A DNA stretch of 64,000 bases from Saprospira grandis (GCF_027594745.1 NZ_CP110854.1:4186551-4250550); one strand, 5' to 3'. Positions 33,968 to 44,500 are shown, numbered from the stretch's first letter. Notes: generated from the letters alone by a model not told the origin. Numbers and translations are program-made.

Positions 33968-34960
33968 ATGCGATACCTCCCCCTCTTATTCCTGAGTCTA
34001 CTGCTGCTGAGCAGCTGCCAAAAAGAAGAAAAAAGCTATGCCCTAGATCTGCCGCCCGGTTTTCCAGAAGTAGATCTGCCTGAGGACAATCTGCCCACGC
34101 CCTTAAGGGTAGAATTGGGCAAGCGGCTATTTTTTGACCCCATTTTGTCTAGAGATTCTAGCATTTCTTGTGGCTCTTGCCACTTTAGAAGATTGGGTTT
34201 TGCCGACGATCGAGTAATTTCGCCAGGTATAGAGGGGCGCTTGGGCTTTCGCAATGCGCCCATTTTGACCAACCTCATTTATCGAGAAAACTTTTTCTTT
34301 GATGGGGGTGTCCCCAACCTAGAGCTACAAGTAGTGGCCCCAGTAGAAGATGAAAACGAGATGGATTTTCATTTGGGAGGCGTAGTGGAGCGGCTCGCTC
34401 GACATCCTGAATATGCCGCCCTTTTAGAAAAGGCTTATCCGGGAAAACCCCTTACTTTTGCCTTTACCCGTGCTATTGCGAGCTACGAAAGGACACTACT
34501 CACTGGCCAATCTGCCTTTGATCACTACTATTATCAGGGTGATAGCAATGCCTTGGATAGCCAAGAAAAAAGAGGTTGGCAGCTTTTTCAGGACAAAGGC
34601 TGTAGAGATTGCCATAGCGGCCCCAACTTCTCCAATGAAGAATTTGTTAATATTGGCCTTTATGCCGATTATGACTATAATGGTGACCCCGGCCGCCGAA
34701 GAGTGACCGCCTTAGATAGCGATATTGGCAAATTTAAGGTCCCTAGCCTTCGCAATATTGCCCTTACGGCCCCCTATATGCACGATGGCAGTATGCAAAG
34801 CCTTGAGGAAGTGGTGGATTTCTTTGCCTCTGGCGGAAAAGCCCACTTTAATAAAAGTCCCCAAATGCAAGCCTTTACGCTATCGGCCCAAGAAAAAGCC
34901 GATTTAATCGCCTTTTTGGAAAGCCTAACCGATTGGGAGTTTGTGCAGGGAACAGACTAA
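33968..34960 (+). CDS. MbnH/MauG-type di-heme cytochrome c peroxidase family lipoprotein
   Basis: A di-heme enzyme of the bacterial cytochrome c peroxidase / MauG superfamily. Lipobox LSSC (Cys17) is followed by two heme-binding motifs, C68-GS-CH72 and C212-RD-CH216. A late YMHDGSM (270-276) provides the region of the second heme's distal ligand. In the MbnH branch the high-valent hemes oxidise a tryptophan of MbnP to kynurenine, creating a copper site. Next to an MbnP-like gene this is the most likely role; a plain H2O2-reducing peroxidase is the alternative. A bidirectional terminator follows. Confidence 0.9.
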   Translation: MRYLPLLFLSLLLLSSCQKEEKSYALDLPPGFPEVDLPEDNLPTPLRVELGKRLFFDPILSRDSSISCGSCHFRRLGFADDRVISPGIEGRLGFRNAPILTNLIYRENFFFDGGVPNLELQVVAPVEDENEMDFHLGGVVERLARHPEYAALLEKAYPGKPLTFAFTRAIASYERTLLTGQSAFDHYYYQGDSNALDSQEKRGWQLFQDKGCRDCHSGPNFSNEEFVNIGLYADYDYNGDPGRRRVTALDSDIGKFKVPSLRNIALTAPYMHDGSMQSLEEVVDFFASGGKAHFNKSPQMQAFTLSAQEKADLIAFLESLTDWEFVQGTD

Positions 34961-34965
34961 AAGAA

Positions 34966-34998
34966 AAAGGGCCGAAAACTTATGGTTTTCGGCCCTTT
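34966..34998. terminator. Bidirectional terminator
   Basis: AAAGGGCCGAAAAC-ttatg-GTTTTCGGCCCTTT is a 14-bp perfect stem between two convergent genes. Confidence 0.9.
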
Positions 34999-35004
34999 GC
35001 TTAT

Positions 35005-35796
35005 TTAAATCTTCAGATCTTGCTCTCTGAGCACATAGCTAATTTTGCCTTTTTGCTCATCGATATCCAAGAAAAAGACGCCCTTATCATAAAGTTCATC
35101 TAGGCGGTCTTGGGCTTCGTCTAAACTGCTTTTGGTGGTTAAGCAAAGCTGGCTAGCGGTTAATTTTCCGCCATGCTCTACCGCCAGCTTAAGCAAGCTG
35201 GCATCATCTAGTTCTATGCGCTCTGCTTCTACCTCTTTGGCCAGTTTAAAATTGCCTTTTAGCTCTTGCTCCTTAAAGGTATAATAGCGCTGAAAATGGC
35301 CATCGTAGTAGCTTTTTAGAAAATCTGCTTTTAGCCATTCTTTGAGCAACTTACGGGCTTCATTGAGCTCGAGATCAAAAACCCAAACCAATTCGGCCAC
35401 ATTGATTTCTCGGCCAGAGTGCAAGGGCCGAAAAGCCTCCAACAACTCCTTAGGCGATTTATTGGCCGTAGATAAGGGCCGATCCAACTGCGGCAAATTG
35501 GCCTTGAGTTGATACAAGACCTTATTTGAGCCATCATAAAGGCTCCGAAAAGCGGATAAGTTCATCCAGGCTTGCATGCGCAAACTCAGCTCCGCAGAGG
35601 TCAGAGAGGACATCGTTTGAAGCTGAGGAATGCTTAATACATAATTGTTCATGGCAAAAGCCGCTAGCAACTCTCTATCCGACAATTTACTGAGCGATCG
35701 CTTTCTTGTGCGATTATAATAGCGCAGTAAAATATGAATGGAGAAAAAAGTAGTGACTACCATGACGGTAATTAAAATGACGGCTAGTCTTCCCAT
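35005..35796 (-). CDS. Membrane-anchored protein with winged-helix-like repeats (263 aa)
   Basis: One N-terminal transmembrane helix (residues 4-25) is followed by a basic segment (YYNRTRKRS), so the body is probably cytoplasmic. It contains repeated helix-helix-strand blocks of about 60 residues that look like winged-helix units, for example SPKELLEAFRPLHSGREINVAELVWVFDLELNEARKLLKEW and the similar block near residues 195-250. I do not recognise the family. Its ATG overlaps the helicase stop in TAATG, so translation is coupled to the helicase; a role near DNA repair is an inference. Confidence 0.75.
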   Translation of the reverse strand: MGRLAVILITVMVVTTFFSIHILLRYYNRTRKRSLSKLSDRELLAAFAMNNYVLSIPQLQTMSSLTSAELSLRMQAWMNLSAFRSLYDGSNKVLYQLKANLPQLDRPLSTANKSPKELLEAFRPLHSGREINVAELVWVFDLELNEARKLLKEWLKADFLKSYYDGHFQRYYTFKEQELKGNFKLAKEVEAERIELDDASLLKLAVEHGGKLTASQLCLTTKSSLDEAQDRLDELYDKGVFFLDIDEQKGKISYVLREQDLKI

Positions 35797-38075
35797 TAGT
35801 CTATAATCATAAGTTTGGCGTATTTAAGCATAATGCGTTTTTCGCCAATTCGTTCACCAAATAAGATCGTGGCCACTTTTTTGTCGCCTCCATCTACTGC
35901 TATAATTTTGCCCTTGCCAAAGCGCTCATGCATAACTTTTACGCCAGGAAGAAGCTTTTGCACTGGGCTGGGCCGAAAATCTTTGATTTTCGGCAGTTCG
36001 CTCTTGCGTAATTGTCGACCAGAGTTGGCCATTGGGCGGCTATTTTGATAGCGCTTCACCCCAGAAACCGTAGCCCGATTCCCCATCGGCTGAGCCAAAG
36101 CTAAACAAGAAGGCGAAATCTCCTCCAAAAAGCGGCTAGAATTATTATACTGCATTTTGCCAAAACGGTAGCGGCTAGAGGCATAAGATAGCGTCAGGTA
36201 CTGCTCTGCCCGAGTAATGGCCACATAAAATAAGCGGCGCTCTTCATCGGTGGCCGAGCGGCTATCTTTGGCCTTAAGGGCCATGGTAGAGGGAAACAAA
36301 TTCTCTTCTAGGCCTACAATAAATACAGCGGGAAACTCTAGTCCCTTAGCGGCATGTACCGACATCAACTTGACGCGATCGTTTTCATTGGCATCATTGT
36401 CAAAATCAGTAATTAGGGCAATATTTTGTAGGTAGCTGGTCAAACTTTTGTCCAGTACATCATCAAGCAGCTCATCCACCTCATCCTCTTCTACAAAAGA
36501 CTTGATGCCGTCTAGAAGCTCCTGAACATTATCTACCCGAGCTTTTCCTTCTGCCGTTTTATCCTTTTTGAGCTGATCGTTAATGCCGGTCATCCGCACC
36601 ACTCTTTTGGCCAACTCATAGGCATCATCATCTTTGGCCCAACGCTGAAAGGTTTCGATCATGGCCACAAATTCTACCATAGAGCGGCCAGCACGGCCCC
36701 CAACGCCTAACTGAGGCGCCGCCTTCAAAGCCTCCCAAAGGCCCAAACCTCTTTCGGCAGCAGCATTTCGGAGTTTTGTCAAACTCGTATCGCCAATACC
36801 TCTTGTTGGATAATTGACAATTCTGGCCAAAGCTTCCTCATCCTTGGGGTTAATAATGGTCCGCAAATAAGAAAGGGTATCCTTTACCTCCTTGCGCTCA
36901 TAAAATGACATGCCCCCATAGACCTTATAGGCCAAACGCTTGTTTTTCAGGGCTTCTTCAAACACCCTCGACTGCGCATTGACCCGATACAAAATCGCAA
37001 AGTCTTCATTCTTCAGATGCAGGCGATTTTTCATCTCCACAATAGATTCGGCCACCAAACGCGCCTCTTCCTTATCCGTTACGGCCCGCATCACCTTAAT
37101 CTGCTCGCCCGTTCCTTTATCCGTAAAAATTTTCTTCCGAATCTGCTTGCTGTTATAGGCAATCACATCATTGGCCGCCTGCACAATATAATTGGTCGAA
37201 CGGTAGTTTTGCTCCAATTTATAGACGACTAGTTCGGGATAATCTCGCTCAAAATCCAAAATGTTCTGAATGGTCGCTCCCCGAAAAGCATAAATCGACT
37301 GCGCATCATCGCCTACCACACAAATATTTCTGGGGCTGCCTGGATAATTCACCAGCAACTGGATAATCCCATACTGCAAAGAGTTGGTATCCTGAAACTC
37401 ATCCACCAAAACGTATTTAAACTTTTTGCGATATTTTTCTACCACATTGTCGGGATTCAAGTCCAACAATCGGTGCATCTGATACAGTAAATCATCAAAA
37501 TCCATGGCGCCAGATTGGGCACATTTCTTTACATAAAGGTCATAGATTTTATAGACATAAGGCATTTTGGCCGACTTATCCTGCATGATTCTGTCTGGAT
37601 CGGTCGCATAAGCCTGTGGCGAAACCAATTGGTTTTTAGCCATAGAAATCCGACTATATACTTTATTGGCCGCATATACTTTGGGGTCTAAACCCTGAGC
37701 CTTAATAATAGCCGTAATGGCACTTTTAGCATCCGAGGCGTCATAAATCGAAAAATTGGAGGGAAAACCAATTTTCTCGGCCTCCGAACGCAGAATCCGA
37801 GCAAAAATCGAGTGGAACGTCCCGGCCCAAATCTGATTGGCCTTATCTCCCACTACTCCAGCAATCCGCTCTTTCATTTCTCGCGCCGCCTTATTGGTAA
37901 AGGTCAGGGCCAAAATTTCCCAAGGCGGAATCCCCGTTTTAACCAAATGCGCAATGCGATAGGTCAATACCCGCGTTTTTCCCGAGCCTGGGCCAGCAAT
38001 CACCAGCAGTGGGCCGTTTATATGCGTGACCGCCTTATATTGTATATCGTTTAATCCTGATAAATAATCACTCAT
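35796..38075 (-). CDS. uvrD: UvrD/PcrA-type ATP-dependent DNA helicase
   Basis: A superfamily 1A 3'-5' helicase for nucleotide excision and mismatch repair and for clearing proteins from DNA. The helicase motifs are in order: the Q-motif GLNDIQYKAV (residues 7-16), Walker A AGPGSGKT (27-34), motif Ia ALTFTNKAAREM, Walker B VLVDEFQDTN, motif III VGDDAQSIYAFRGA, motif IV LEQNYRST, motif V VKLMSVHAAKGLEFPAVFIVG and motif VI EERRLFYVAITRAEQYL. The C-terminal 60 residues (VMHERFGKGKIIAVDGG) are the tudor-like RNA-polymerase-binding tail of the PcrA/UvrD group. Length 759 is typical. Confidence 0.96.
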   Translation of the reverse strand: MSDYLSGLNDIQYKAVTHINGPLLVIAGPGSGKTRVLTYRIAHLVKTGIPPWEILALTFTNKAAREMKERIAGVVGDKANQIWAGTFHSIFARILRSEAEKIGFPSNFSIYDASDAKSAITAIIKAQGLDPKVYAANKVYSRISMAKNQLVSPQAYATDPDRIMQDKSAKMPYVYKIYDLYVKKCAQSGAMDFDDLLYQMHRLLDLNPDNVVEKYRKKFKYVLVDEFQDTNSLQYGIIQLLVNYPGSPRNICVVGDDAQSIYAFRGATIQNILDFERDYPELVVYKLEQNYRSTNYIVQAANDVIAYNSKQIRKKIFTDKGTGEQIKVMRAVTDKEEARLVAESIVEMKNRLHLKNEDFAILYRVNAQSRVFEEALKNKRLAYKVYGGMSFYERKEVKDTLSYLRTIINPKDEEALARIVNYPTRGIGDTSLTKLRNAAAERGLGLWEALKAAPQLGVGGRAGRSMVEFVAMIETFQRWAKDDDAYELAKRVVRMTGINDQLKKDKTAEGKARVDNVQELLDGIKSFVEEDEVDELLDDVLDKSLTSYLQNIALITDFDNDANENDRVKLMSVHAAKGLEFPAVFIVGLEENLFPSTMALKAKDSRSATDEERRLFYVAITRAEQYLTLSYASSRYRFGKMQYNNSSRFLEEISPSCLALAQPMGNRATVSGVKRYQNSRPMANSGRQLRKSELPKIKDFRPSPVQKLLPGVKVMHERFGKGKIIAVDGGDKKVATILFGERIGEKRIMLKYAKLMIID

Positions 38076-38134
38076 TTTTTTCTTTCTTCTCGGTTTGCAA
38101 AAACAATCTGCTCCTCAAATGTCTGTTATTTTTT

Positions 38135-38400
38135 GGGGCGTTACTCCTTTCAGTCGTCGAACCGCGGCTTGCAGCCTTGTTGTCAGCCTACGGCAGGCGG
38201 TTACTCCCTTTGGTCGTCGAAGACGGTCTAAAGACCTTGTTGTCGTTGCGCAGCTCGCTGCTGTTTTGGGGGCCTCCTGCCTTCGGCAGGCGCTACGTTT
38301 CGCAGCTCGCTATTCGCTCGGCCCTTCAGCCCTTTGGGCTTCGGTCTGGCCTAACGGCCACTGCTGCACATCGCTAGGCCTGCGGCTCGCTGCGCTCGCC
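38135..38400 (-). repeat. GC-rich three-hairpin element, copy 14 (long form)
   Basis: Read on the minus strand, the left hairpin is GGCC-gtta-GGCC and the middle one is AGCCC-aaa-GGGCT. TTACTCC...GTCGTCGA cassettes stand at the G-run end, 59 bp from the helicase start. The remainder of the gap up to 38592 shows nothing else. Confidence 0.87.
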
Positions 38401-38592
38401 TGTCCGCCGCAATTGGTCCAAGCCTTGATAGAGATGAACCATCAAGGGGTAAAACTGTTTGCATAGACAGAATCAGCGCAAAGCTGGCCCAAAATTACGA
38501 CCAATCCAATAAAAAAGCGACCCTAAAGGAAGCTACTTCCAAAAAAAAATATGGATCGCCTCATTCAAAAAAACTAGGATTTGCCAATATAT

Positions 38593-39216
38593 ATGAGTTT
38601 ATGGAAACAAATTAAGGGGCTTTTTGCAGAAAATAAACAGCAACAGCCTGAAACTAATGCCAATAGCGAAGAAAAGCTTATTCGGCATGAACCCCTAGAC
38701 CGAAAAGAAAACTTTTTGGCCTACTTCCAAAAATGGCTAGCCTCTAATACCAAAGAGCAAATGCTCGATTGGCTCTATGCCCAATATCAGGACCACTGCT
38801 GCTGCGGCCAAGCCGAAGCAGCCATCCACTTTATGATTATTCCTTCTGTTAGTGGCTTTGTCATCCACTTTGATGAGGCCCGCTGGCGCCCTATGGACTT
38901 TGAATGCCTTTTTGATTTTTTTAAGCAGCAGTTTAAACAAGCAGGCTACCGCCTACAACTAGCCGAGCTCAAAGTAACAGAAAGAGATGGCCTGCAAGAA
39001 GAAGTAGCCCGCTACTACCTCAAGCCCCCTAGAGAATTTGGCCTAGCCTACGGAGAACAAATGGACCAAATTTTTGGCAATATTATGCTTACCCTTACTA
39101 AAGTTAATGAACAAATGATTAACTTAAAGCTGAGCGCCACCTCTTATAATGATCACTTATATAAAGCCCCCAAAGACTTCTCGGCGCTGATGCAAGACAT
39201 TTGTGAGGCTTATTAA
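38593..39216 (+). CDS. Protein of unknown function (207 aa)
   Basis: No signal peptide, membrane helix or known motif is visible. The N-terminal 30 residues are polar and glutamine-rich. The body is mixed alpha/beta with an unusual DHCCCGQAEAAIHFMIIP stretch around residue 63, containing three adjacent cysteines that might bind metal or form disulfides. The start is the ATG at 38593 (MSLWKQIKGLF); the frame also opens with TTG four codons earlier. The lipoprotein gene begins 21 bp after its stop, so the pair may be an operon. Function unknown. Confidence 0.75.
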   Translation: MSLWKQIKGLFAENKQQQPETNANSEEKLIRHEPLDRKENFLAYFQKWLASNTKEQMLDWLYAQYQDHCCCGQAEAAIHFMIIPSVSGFVIHFDEARWRPMDFECLFDFFKQQFKQAGYRLQLAELKVTERDGLQEEVARYYLKPPREFGLAYGEQMDQIFGNIMLTLTKVNEQMINLKLSATSYNDHLYKAPKDFSALMQDICEAY

Positions 39217-39237
39217 CTACCCTTTAACCCTTTTTAG

Positions 39238-39573
39238 ATGTTACCTAAACTTATGTTTCCACTGCTATTCCTTAGCTTCCTTTTAGTGACCGCTTGTAGC
39301 AGCTTTGAAAAAGAACAACTTATTGGCAGCTGGCAAAATGAATTGATCTTCGTTAAATTTCAGGCCAATGACAGCATGCAGCTAAAACTTGGCGGCGACA
39401 ATGTTCAAAAAGGAACTTACCACATTTTTGGCAATACCATTGAATTGATCAACCCAGAAGGGAAGGTTAGCCTCAATATGTCGGTAGTCAAAATTGAAAA
39501 TGATAGCCTTTATATCAATATGATGAAAACGGGCAGCGACAATATCAAAGCCTTGGCTAGAGTGAAAGAGTAA
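39238..39573 (+). CDS. Lipocalin-like lipoprotein (111 aa)
   Basis: A lipoprotein signal with lipobox VTAC (Cys20) is followed by SSFEKEQLIGSWQNELIFVKFQ. The IGSW start plus about six short strands with a GTYHIFGNTIELI turn match the small lipocalin-like fold common in Bacteroidota lipoproteins. These usually bind a small hydrophobic ligand, but none is known here. A strong terminator follows 20 bp after the stop. Confidence 0.8.
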   Translation: MLPKLMFPLLFLSFLLVTACSSFEKEQLIGSWQNELIFVKFQANDSMQLKLGGDNVQKGTYHIFGNTIELINPEGKVSLNMSVVKIENDSLYINMMKTGSDNIKALARVKE

Positions 39574-39593
39574 GCCTAGCTTGGCCCCAAGCA

Positions 39594-39632
39594 AGCAGCC
39601 CCCTGAGCTATAGCTCAGGGGGCTGCTCTTTT
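39594..39632 (+). terminator. Rho-independent terminator
   Basis: AGCAGCCCCCTGAGCTA and its exact complement form a 17-bp stem with almost no loop, followed by CTTTTA. Confidence 0.88.
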
Positions 39633-39659
39633 ATTGGCCCTTTAGGGCCAGGGCGCAAA

Positions 39660-39882
39660 TGGCCACAACAAGGCCTTTAGGCCGTCTTCGACGACCAAAG
39701 GGAGTAACCGATGTGGAGGGGCAAACTTGCGGCGGACAGGCGAGCGCAGCGAGCCGCAGGCCTAGCGATGCGGCGGGGTGGCCGTCAGGCCAGACCGAGG
39801 CGGCAAAGCCGCCGAAGGGCCGAGCAGACCTGCGAGCCCCAAAGCGTAGCGCCGCAAGGCCGCAGGCCGCAGCGTAGGCCCC
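39660..39882 (+). repeat. GC-rich three-hairpin element, copy 15 (long form)
   Basis: The hairpins are GGCC-gtca-GGCC, GGCGGC-aaa-GCCGCC and GGCC-gca-GGCC. A TTCGACGACC...GGGAGTAA cassette stands on its left. It ends 13 bp from the next stop codon. Confidence 0.87.
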
Positions 39883-39895
39883 AAATCCTAAATAA

Positions 39896-41386
39896 CTAAG
39901 GATTCAATAAAATAAAATCCTTGCCAGATTTGCGGAAGCGTTGTGGACCGATTTCTAGGATTTCGCCCTCTTGCATATCGCCCAGGTTGAGGTACTCGCC
40001 CTCTAGGGTGTAGATAGAGCCGCCGGTTCGGCTAGCGATGCGAATATAATCTACGCCCACCTGGCCCTCCTTGCCGGTTTCGCAGATAAGGACGTCAATC
40101 TTTTTGCCCATTTTTTCGATTTTTCGGAGCAGCGGCATATCGCGTACTCGGGCAAAATTATCGGCAATGAGGAGCACGCCCGTACAGTCGGGATAGCGGC
40201 CCAAACCAGCCAATACGGCCTCCAAATCATTCTCGGAAGGTCGGCCACCACGGCCCGCCTTCATGGCCGAAAAAGCCACCTCCTTGATACGGTCGGGAGA
40301 AGGCGAGCCCACAAAATAGGTTCCACCAGAGCGGCCCAGCATGCCATCGGGATGATCGTCGCCATCATTAAAAAAGAGGTACTTTTTGGTACTATCCATT
40401 TTGGCCTGCGACTGAATAAAGATCAGGGTTTGGGTGATATAGGGGTACATACTGCCCGTTACATCTTGGACAATCAGGTGGCCCGACCAATCCTCGGCTT
40501 TTTCAGTGAGGTACTTATAAACCACCGTATCGCTATCGAGTTGTTCTAGGGCCTCGGAAATAGAGGCGGCAGAGGGCGGCTCTCGGTAAGCGATCTTTCT
40601 TTCGCTTAGTTTTACCTCCTTGACCTTTTTGGTGACATACTGTTTTGGGCGTTTTTTTCCAAACAGGCCCTTTTTCTTATTATAGCGTTTGCCGTTTTTG
40701 CGTTTTTTGGGGTTGCTATGCAAATATTTACCTGTCCAGGTTCGTTTTTCCACCCATTCGATGGTAGAATCTTGGACCGTTTTATAGGCCGTTTTGCCTA
40801 GGGCTGCATCCATCGTTCGTTCAATAAAGGCAATTTCTTCTTCTGGGGGCAAAAGGCGGCTAGTCGGGCGATCTACCCGGACATCATCTACTGTGCGCAG
40901 GATGCTGCCATCTTCGGCGGTGAGGCGGTGCGGTTTGAGGTAAATGACGAAGCCGTGAAAATAAGTGCGGGCCGTGGCATAATCGATGGCGCCATCTTGG
41001 GCCACCAAGCGCCATTCAATAAGATTAGATTTGAAAGCTTGCGGAAAAAACCAATGCAGCATTTCGTAGCGGTCCTCATTCAACTTCACCTGATCGAAGC
41101 TTTTATCTTGTCGAAAAACGGTATAGACCAAATCAATGCGCTCCACAATAGTGTCTGTCAGGCTGTTAATCAGCGCCTTATCTTCTGGCGTAAAGATAAA
41201 GCGGGCATAGCGCATAGGAAAATAGAGAATGTAGGGACTTTGGCGGCTGGTATCAAACTGCGCAATGAGCTCCTCAGGCTCTTCGGCCAGCATTCTGGGC
41301 GTAACGACTAAGGTATCTTCACTGGCCATCTTTTGGGCCGAAAGCGGCAGGGCCAGCAACAATAGAAAAAATAAATAGTAAGGCAT
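39896..41386 (-). CDS. Secreted vWA-domain protein with a basic central segment (496 aa)
   Basis: A signal peptide ending LSAQ (residue 18) is followed by a beta/alpha N-terminal region (20-200), then a very basic segment (219-258, runs such as KKRKNGKRYNKKKG). The C-terminal 190 residues form a von Willebrand factor A-like domain whose MIDAS motif is D308-V-T-G-S312 in LIVQDVTGSMYPY; later VLLIADNFARVRDM fits the second metal loop. vWA domains bind ligands through a metal ion; the partner is unknown. It is probably periplasmic or surface-exposed and is monocistronic. Confidence 0.82.
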   Translation of the reverse strand: MPYYLFFLLLLALPLSAQKMASEDTLVVTPRMLAEEPEELIAQFDTSRQSPYILYFPMRYARFIFTPEDKALINSLTDTIVERIDLVYTVFRQDKSFDQVKLNEDRYEMLHWFFPQAFKSNLIEWRLVAQDGAIDYATARTYFHGFVIYLKPHRLTAEDGSILRTVDDVRVDRPTSRLLPPEEEIAFIERTMDAALGKTAYKTVQDSTIEWVEKRTWTGKYLHSNPKKRKNGKRYNKKKGLFGKKRPKQYVTKKVKEVKLSERKIAYREPPSAASISEALEQLDSDTVVYKYLTEKAEDWSGHLIVQDVTGSMYPYITQTLIFIQSQAKMDSTKKYLFFNDGDDHPDGMLGRSGGTYFVGSPSPDRIKEVAFSAMKAGRGGRPSENDLEAVLAGLGRYPDCTGVLLIADNFARVRDMPLLRKIEKMGKKIDVLICETGKEGQVGVDYIRIASRTGGSIYTLEGEYLNLGDMQEGEILEIGPQRFRKSGKDFILLNP

Positions 41387-41502
41387 AAAACTCTTTTAGG
41401 TGATTTGCCCAAAGATACTATTTTTAGTTTTGGCCCTCGAATAGATCGGCTAAAGGAGGGAAATAATCGGCTAGAGTTGGCCGCAAATCTCGGAATAGCT
41501 TG

Positions 41503-41510
41503 TACCTTTG
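41503..41510 (+). promoter_or_regulatory. Putative Bacteroidota promoter -7 box TACCTTTG
   Basis: It matches TAnnTTTG exactly, with a TTG 23 bp upstream at 41477-41479 as a possible -33 element. It lies 22 bp before the start of the TPR-CHAT gene. Confidence 0.6.
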
Positions 41511-41532
41511 TGCAGACAAAACAAGCAAGCCC

Positions 41533-44500
41533 ATGAAATTCTTATTTGCCCTCATTTTCTTTTTCCCCTTATGCCTATTTGCCCAAATCTCGGAACAATC
41601 CTTTGAGGAGATGGCGGATAAAGGCGAGTATGAAGCTATGGTCCAATTGGCCCAAGAACAGCTCAAGATGAGCCATATTTCTCCCCGAGACAAAGCTCGT
41701 TTGCAGTTCTTTTTAGCTTGGGGTTTAGATGAAGGCCCTGGGGATGATAGTCTGGCCCTAGCCCAGTACTTAGCCGCCGAAAACTGGCAAAAAAATGCCC
41801 CTCAGGCCCTAAAAGAATATGCCGAAACCTTGGGGTTATTGGGCTTTTTTTATAGCCAAAAGCGCTCTGATTTTGAGCAGGCCCTTCTTCGCTTTGAGGC
41901 CTTAGAGCAAGCTTACAATCGCCTAGGTGAAGCCGACAGCCTAAAAGTAGACAATGAGATCAACCTGGCCTATTCGCTACGGATGCTCGAAAAAATAGAA
42001 GAGGCTGAGCAGCGCTATAAGAACTTGGCCCAGCGGCTGCTCAAGCAGCCCAAAGCGGCTCGTAAAGACTTGCTGCGGGTCTATAAAGAACTGGCCAACT
42101 TGGCCCTAGAACAAGACAAGGTGGATCAGGCCCTTCAGCTTTTTCAGCAAGCTTTGCAGGCAGCCAAAGAAAACTTTGGTCCAGAAAGTAAGGCCTATGC
42201 CAGTCAGCTCAATAGCTTGGCTACTTACTATTATCGCCTGAGTTTTTATGAAGAAGCCGAGCCCCTTCTCTTAGAGGCGCTTAAAATCTATAAGACCCAA
42301 AATATTCAAGACAAAAAATATGCGGCCACCTTAGGTAATTTAGGGGCACTCTATATTGAGCTCGACCGCCTACATGATGCCCTGCCCCTCATGCAAGAAG
42401 CCGCCGATATTGAAAAGGCCCTTTTGGGAGAAGATAATCTAGATTATGCCACTAGTTTAAATAATATTGGGGCCGTTTATATGCGCTTAGGCGAATTTGA
42501 GAAAAGTCTAGCCGCGGTAAAACAATCGGTAGCCATCATCAAGAAAGCCAAAGGCAGCAGCCATGGCAGCTATGTAAACAACCTATCCAATCTGGCCTAT
42601 GTATATACTGTAGCAGAAAAATATGAGTTGGCCGATGCCGCTTATCGGGAGGTTTTGGCTTGGGTTCGGCAGCATAGAAGCGAAAAAAGCCTGATCTATG
42701 CCCGCATCTTATATGATTATGCCATCTTATGGGAAAAAAAGGGCGATATGGACAAAGCCATTGCCCTCAATAGAGAAATCTTAAGCATTCAACAGGCCGT
42801 TTTGGGCCCCGACAACCCCAAACTGCTCCGCAGCAAAAACAGTCTGGCCATCTACCTCTTTGCCAACGAGCAAGATGAAGAAGCCTTAGACTATATTGAC
42901 CAAGTGGTTCGACATTGCACCAATAAAAATGTGGGCCTGGCGGCCGAAGAACAATGGCAGCAGCAAGTTTTGGAGCATGCGCCCGTACAAAATACCGACT
43001 TACTCAAGAGTTTGGGGCTCTACTATGACTATTTGCAACGCAAGCAGCCTCAAGACTATAAAAACCGCCTAGAACAAATAGAACAAACGGCTATTTCGCT
43101 GCTAGAGAATGAGCGAAAAAACATGAGTGCCGAAGCCGATAAATTGCGCAGTTTGCGGGCGCAGCAAAGGTGGGTCCTCTTGGCTAGTAAACAGGCCATG
43201 CAAGAGAAGAATTATCTTCGGGCCTTTAGTTTTTCTGACTTTAATAAAACGGTTTTGCTCCGCCAGCATTTGGCCCAAAAGGCAGGGCGCAGCCTCAGCA
43301 AACTGCCTAAAGAATGGCAAGAAAAACAGGCCAAGCTGATCGACGATTGGAAAGAGCTGCGGATTGCGGCCCAAAAAACGCCTGAAAAATCAGAAAAAGA
43401 TAGTTTGTTGCGGGCAGCCAATACGGCCAAACTCAAAATTGATGAACTGCGTCTAGAATTGGCCCAAAAATATCCTCAACTGGCCCAATTGGAAGAGATA
43501 AAACCGCTAGATATTCAGGCTTTGCAAAAGAAGCTCCGAGCCAATGAAGCCCTGATTAACTATATGGTAACGCCCGAAAAAATCTATGCTTTTCTGCTGC
43601 CCAAGGAGGGCGAATTGATTGCCAAAGAGCTCCCTATTCAGTTAGAAGACTTAAATAAAAGCATCAATGATTTTAGAAAAAGCTTGAGTGACTACCCCTT
43701 TATTCAATCTGATTCGCTAAAGGCCCGAACGCTCTACCTCCAAGAGGGGCAACTGCTTTATCAGCAGCTATTGGCGCCTATTTTGGGCGAGAAAAAGCAG
43801 TTCGATCAACTGCTGATTATTCCAGATGCTGCCTTGGCCCATATCCCTTTTGAGGCCCTGCTCAGGGCAGCGCCCCAGGCCAACAGCAGCTATGCCGAGC
43901 TGCCTTATTTGGTGAAGGATTATGCCATCTACTACAACTATTCTTTGGCCCTTTGGCAGGAAAACAAGCAACAACAGCCCAAAAATAATGGGCAGTTTTT
44001 GGGCTTTGCCGCTAGCTATGAGGGGCAGGCTGGACCAACTTCCGCTTTGCGCTCTATGCAAGAGCAGCGCCTGCGCTCGCATCTGAGTCCCTTGCCTGCC
44101 GCTCGACAAGAGATTGACTTTTTGGCCCAGGAGTTTTCTGGACAATTCTTCTACGATAGCTTGGCCAATGAGGCTAATTTTAAGCGTTTGGCCCCTAATT
44201 TTTCGGTCATCCACTTGGCCATGCACGGCCTGCTGCGTCCTCGGCAGCCGCTGCTATCGGCCTTGGCTTTTAGTGAAAATAACGATAGTGTAGAAAACAA
44301 CTTTTTAGAGGCCCATGAAATTGCCAAACTAGAGCTCAACAGCGATTTACTGGTCCTTTCTGCCTGTGAAACTGGGCTCGGAAAGTTTGAGCAGGGCAAT
44401 GGCGTAGCCTCTTTGGCCCGTTCTTTCATGTATGCCAAAGTGCCAGCCCTGCTGGTCTCTCTTTGGCAGGTCAATGATGTGAGCACCGCCTATTTGATGC

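Noticed and set aside
32827..34960. Full methanobactin biosynthesis operon
   Set aside because: No mbnA precursor, mbnB/mbnC, or TonB receptor is visible; only the MbnP/MbnH-like pair is present.
38095..38466. Open frames inside GC-rich elements (also at 264-548, 2804-3007, 5862-6303, 10710-11142, 39659-39899 and 56392-56688)
   Set aside because: They recur because the GC-rich repeat has few stop codons. The same peptide fragments appear at every copy and no frame has a signal, domain or start context.
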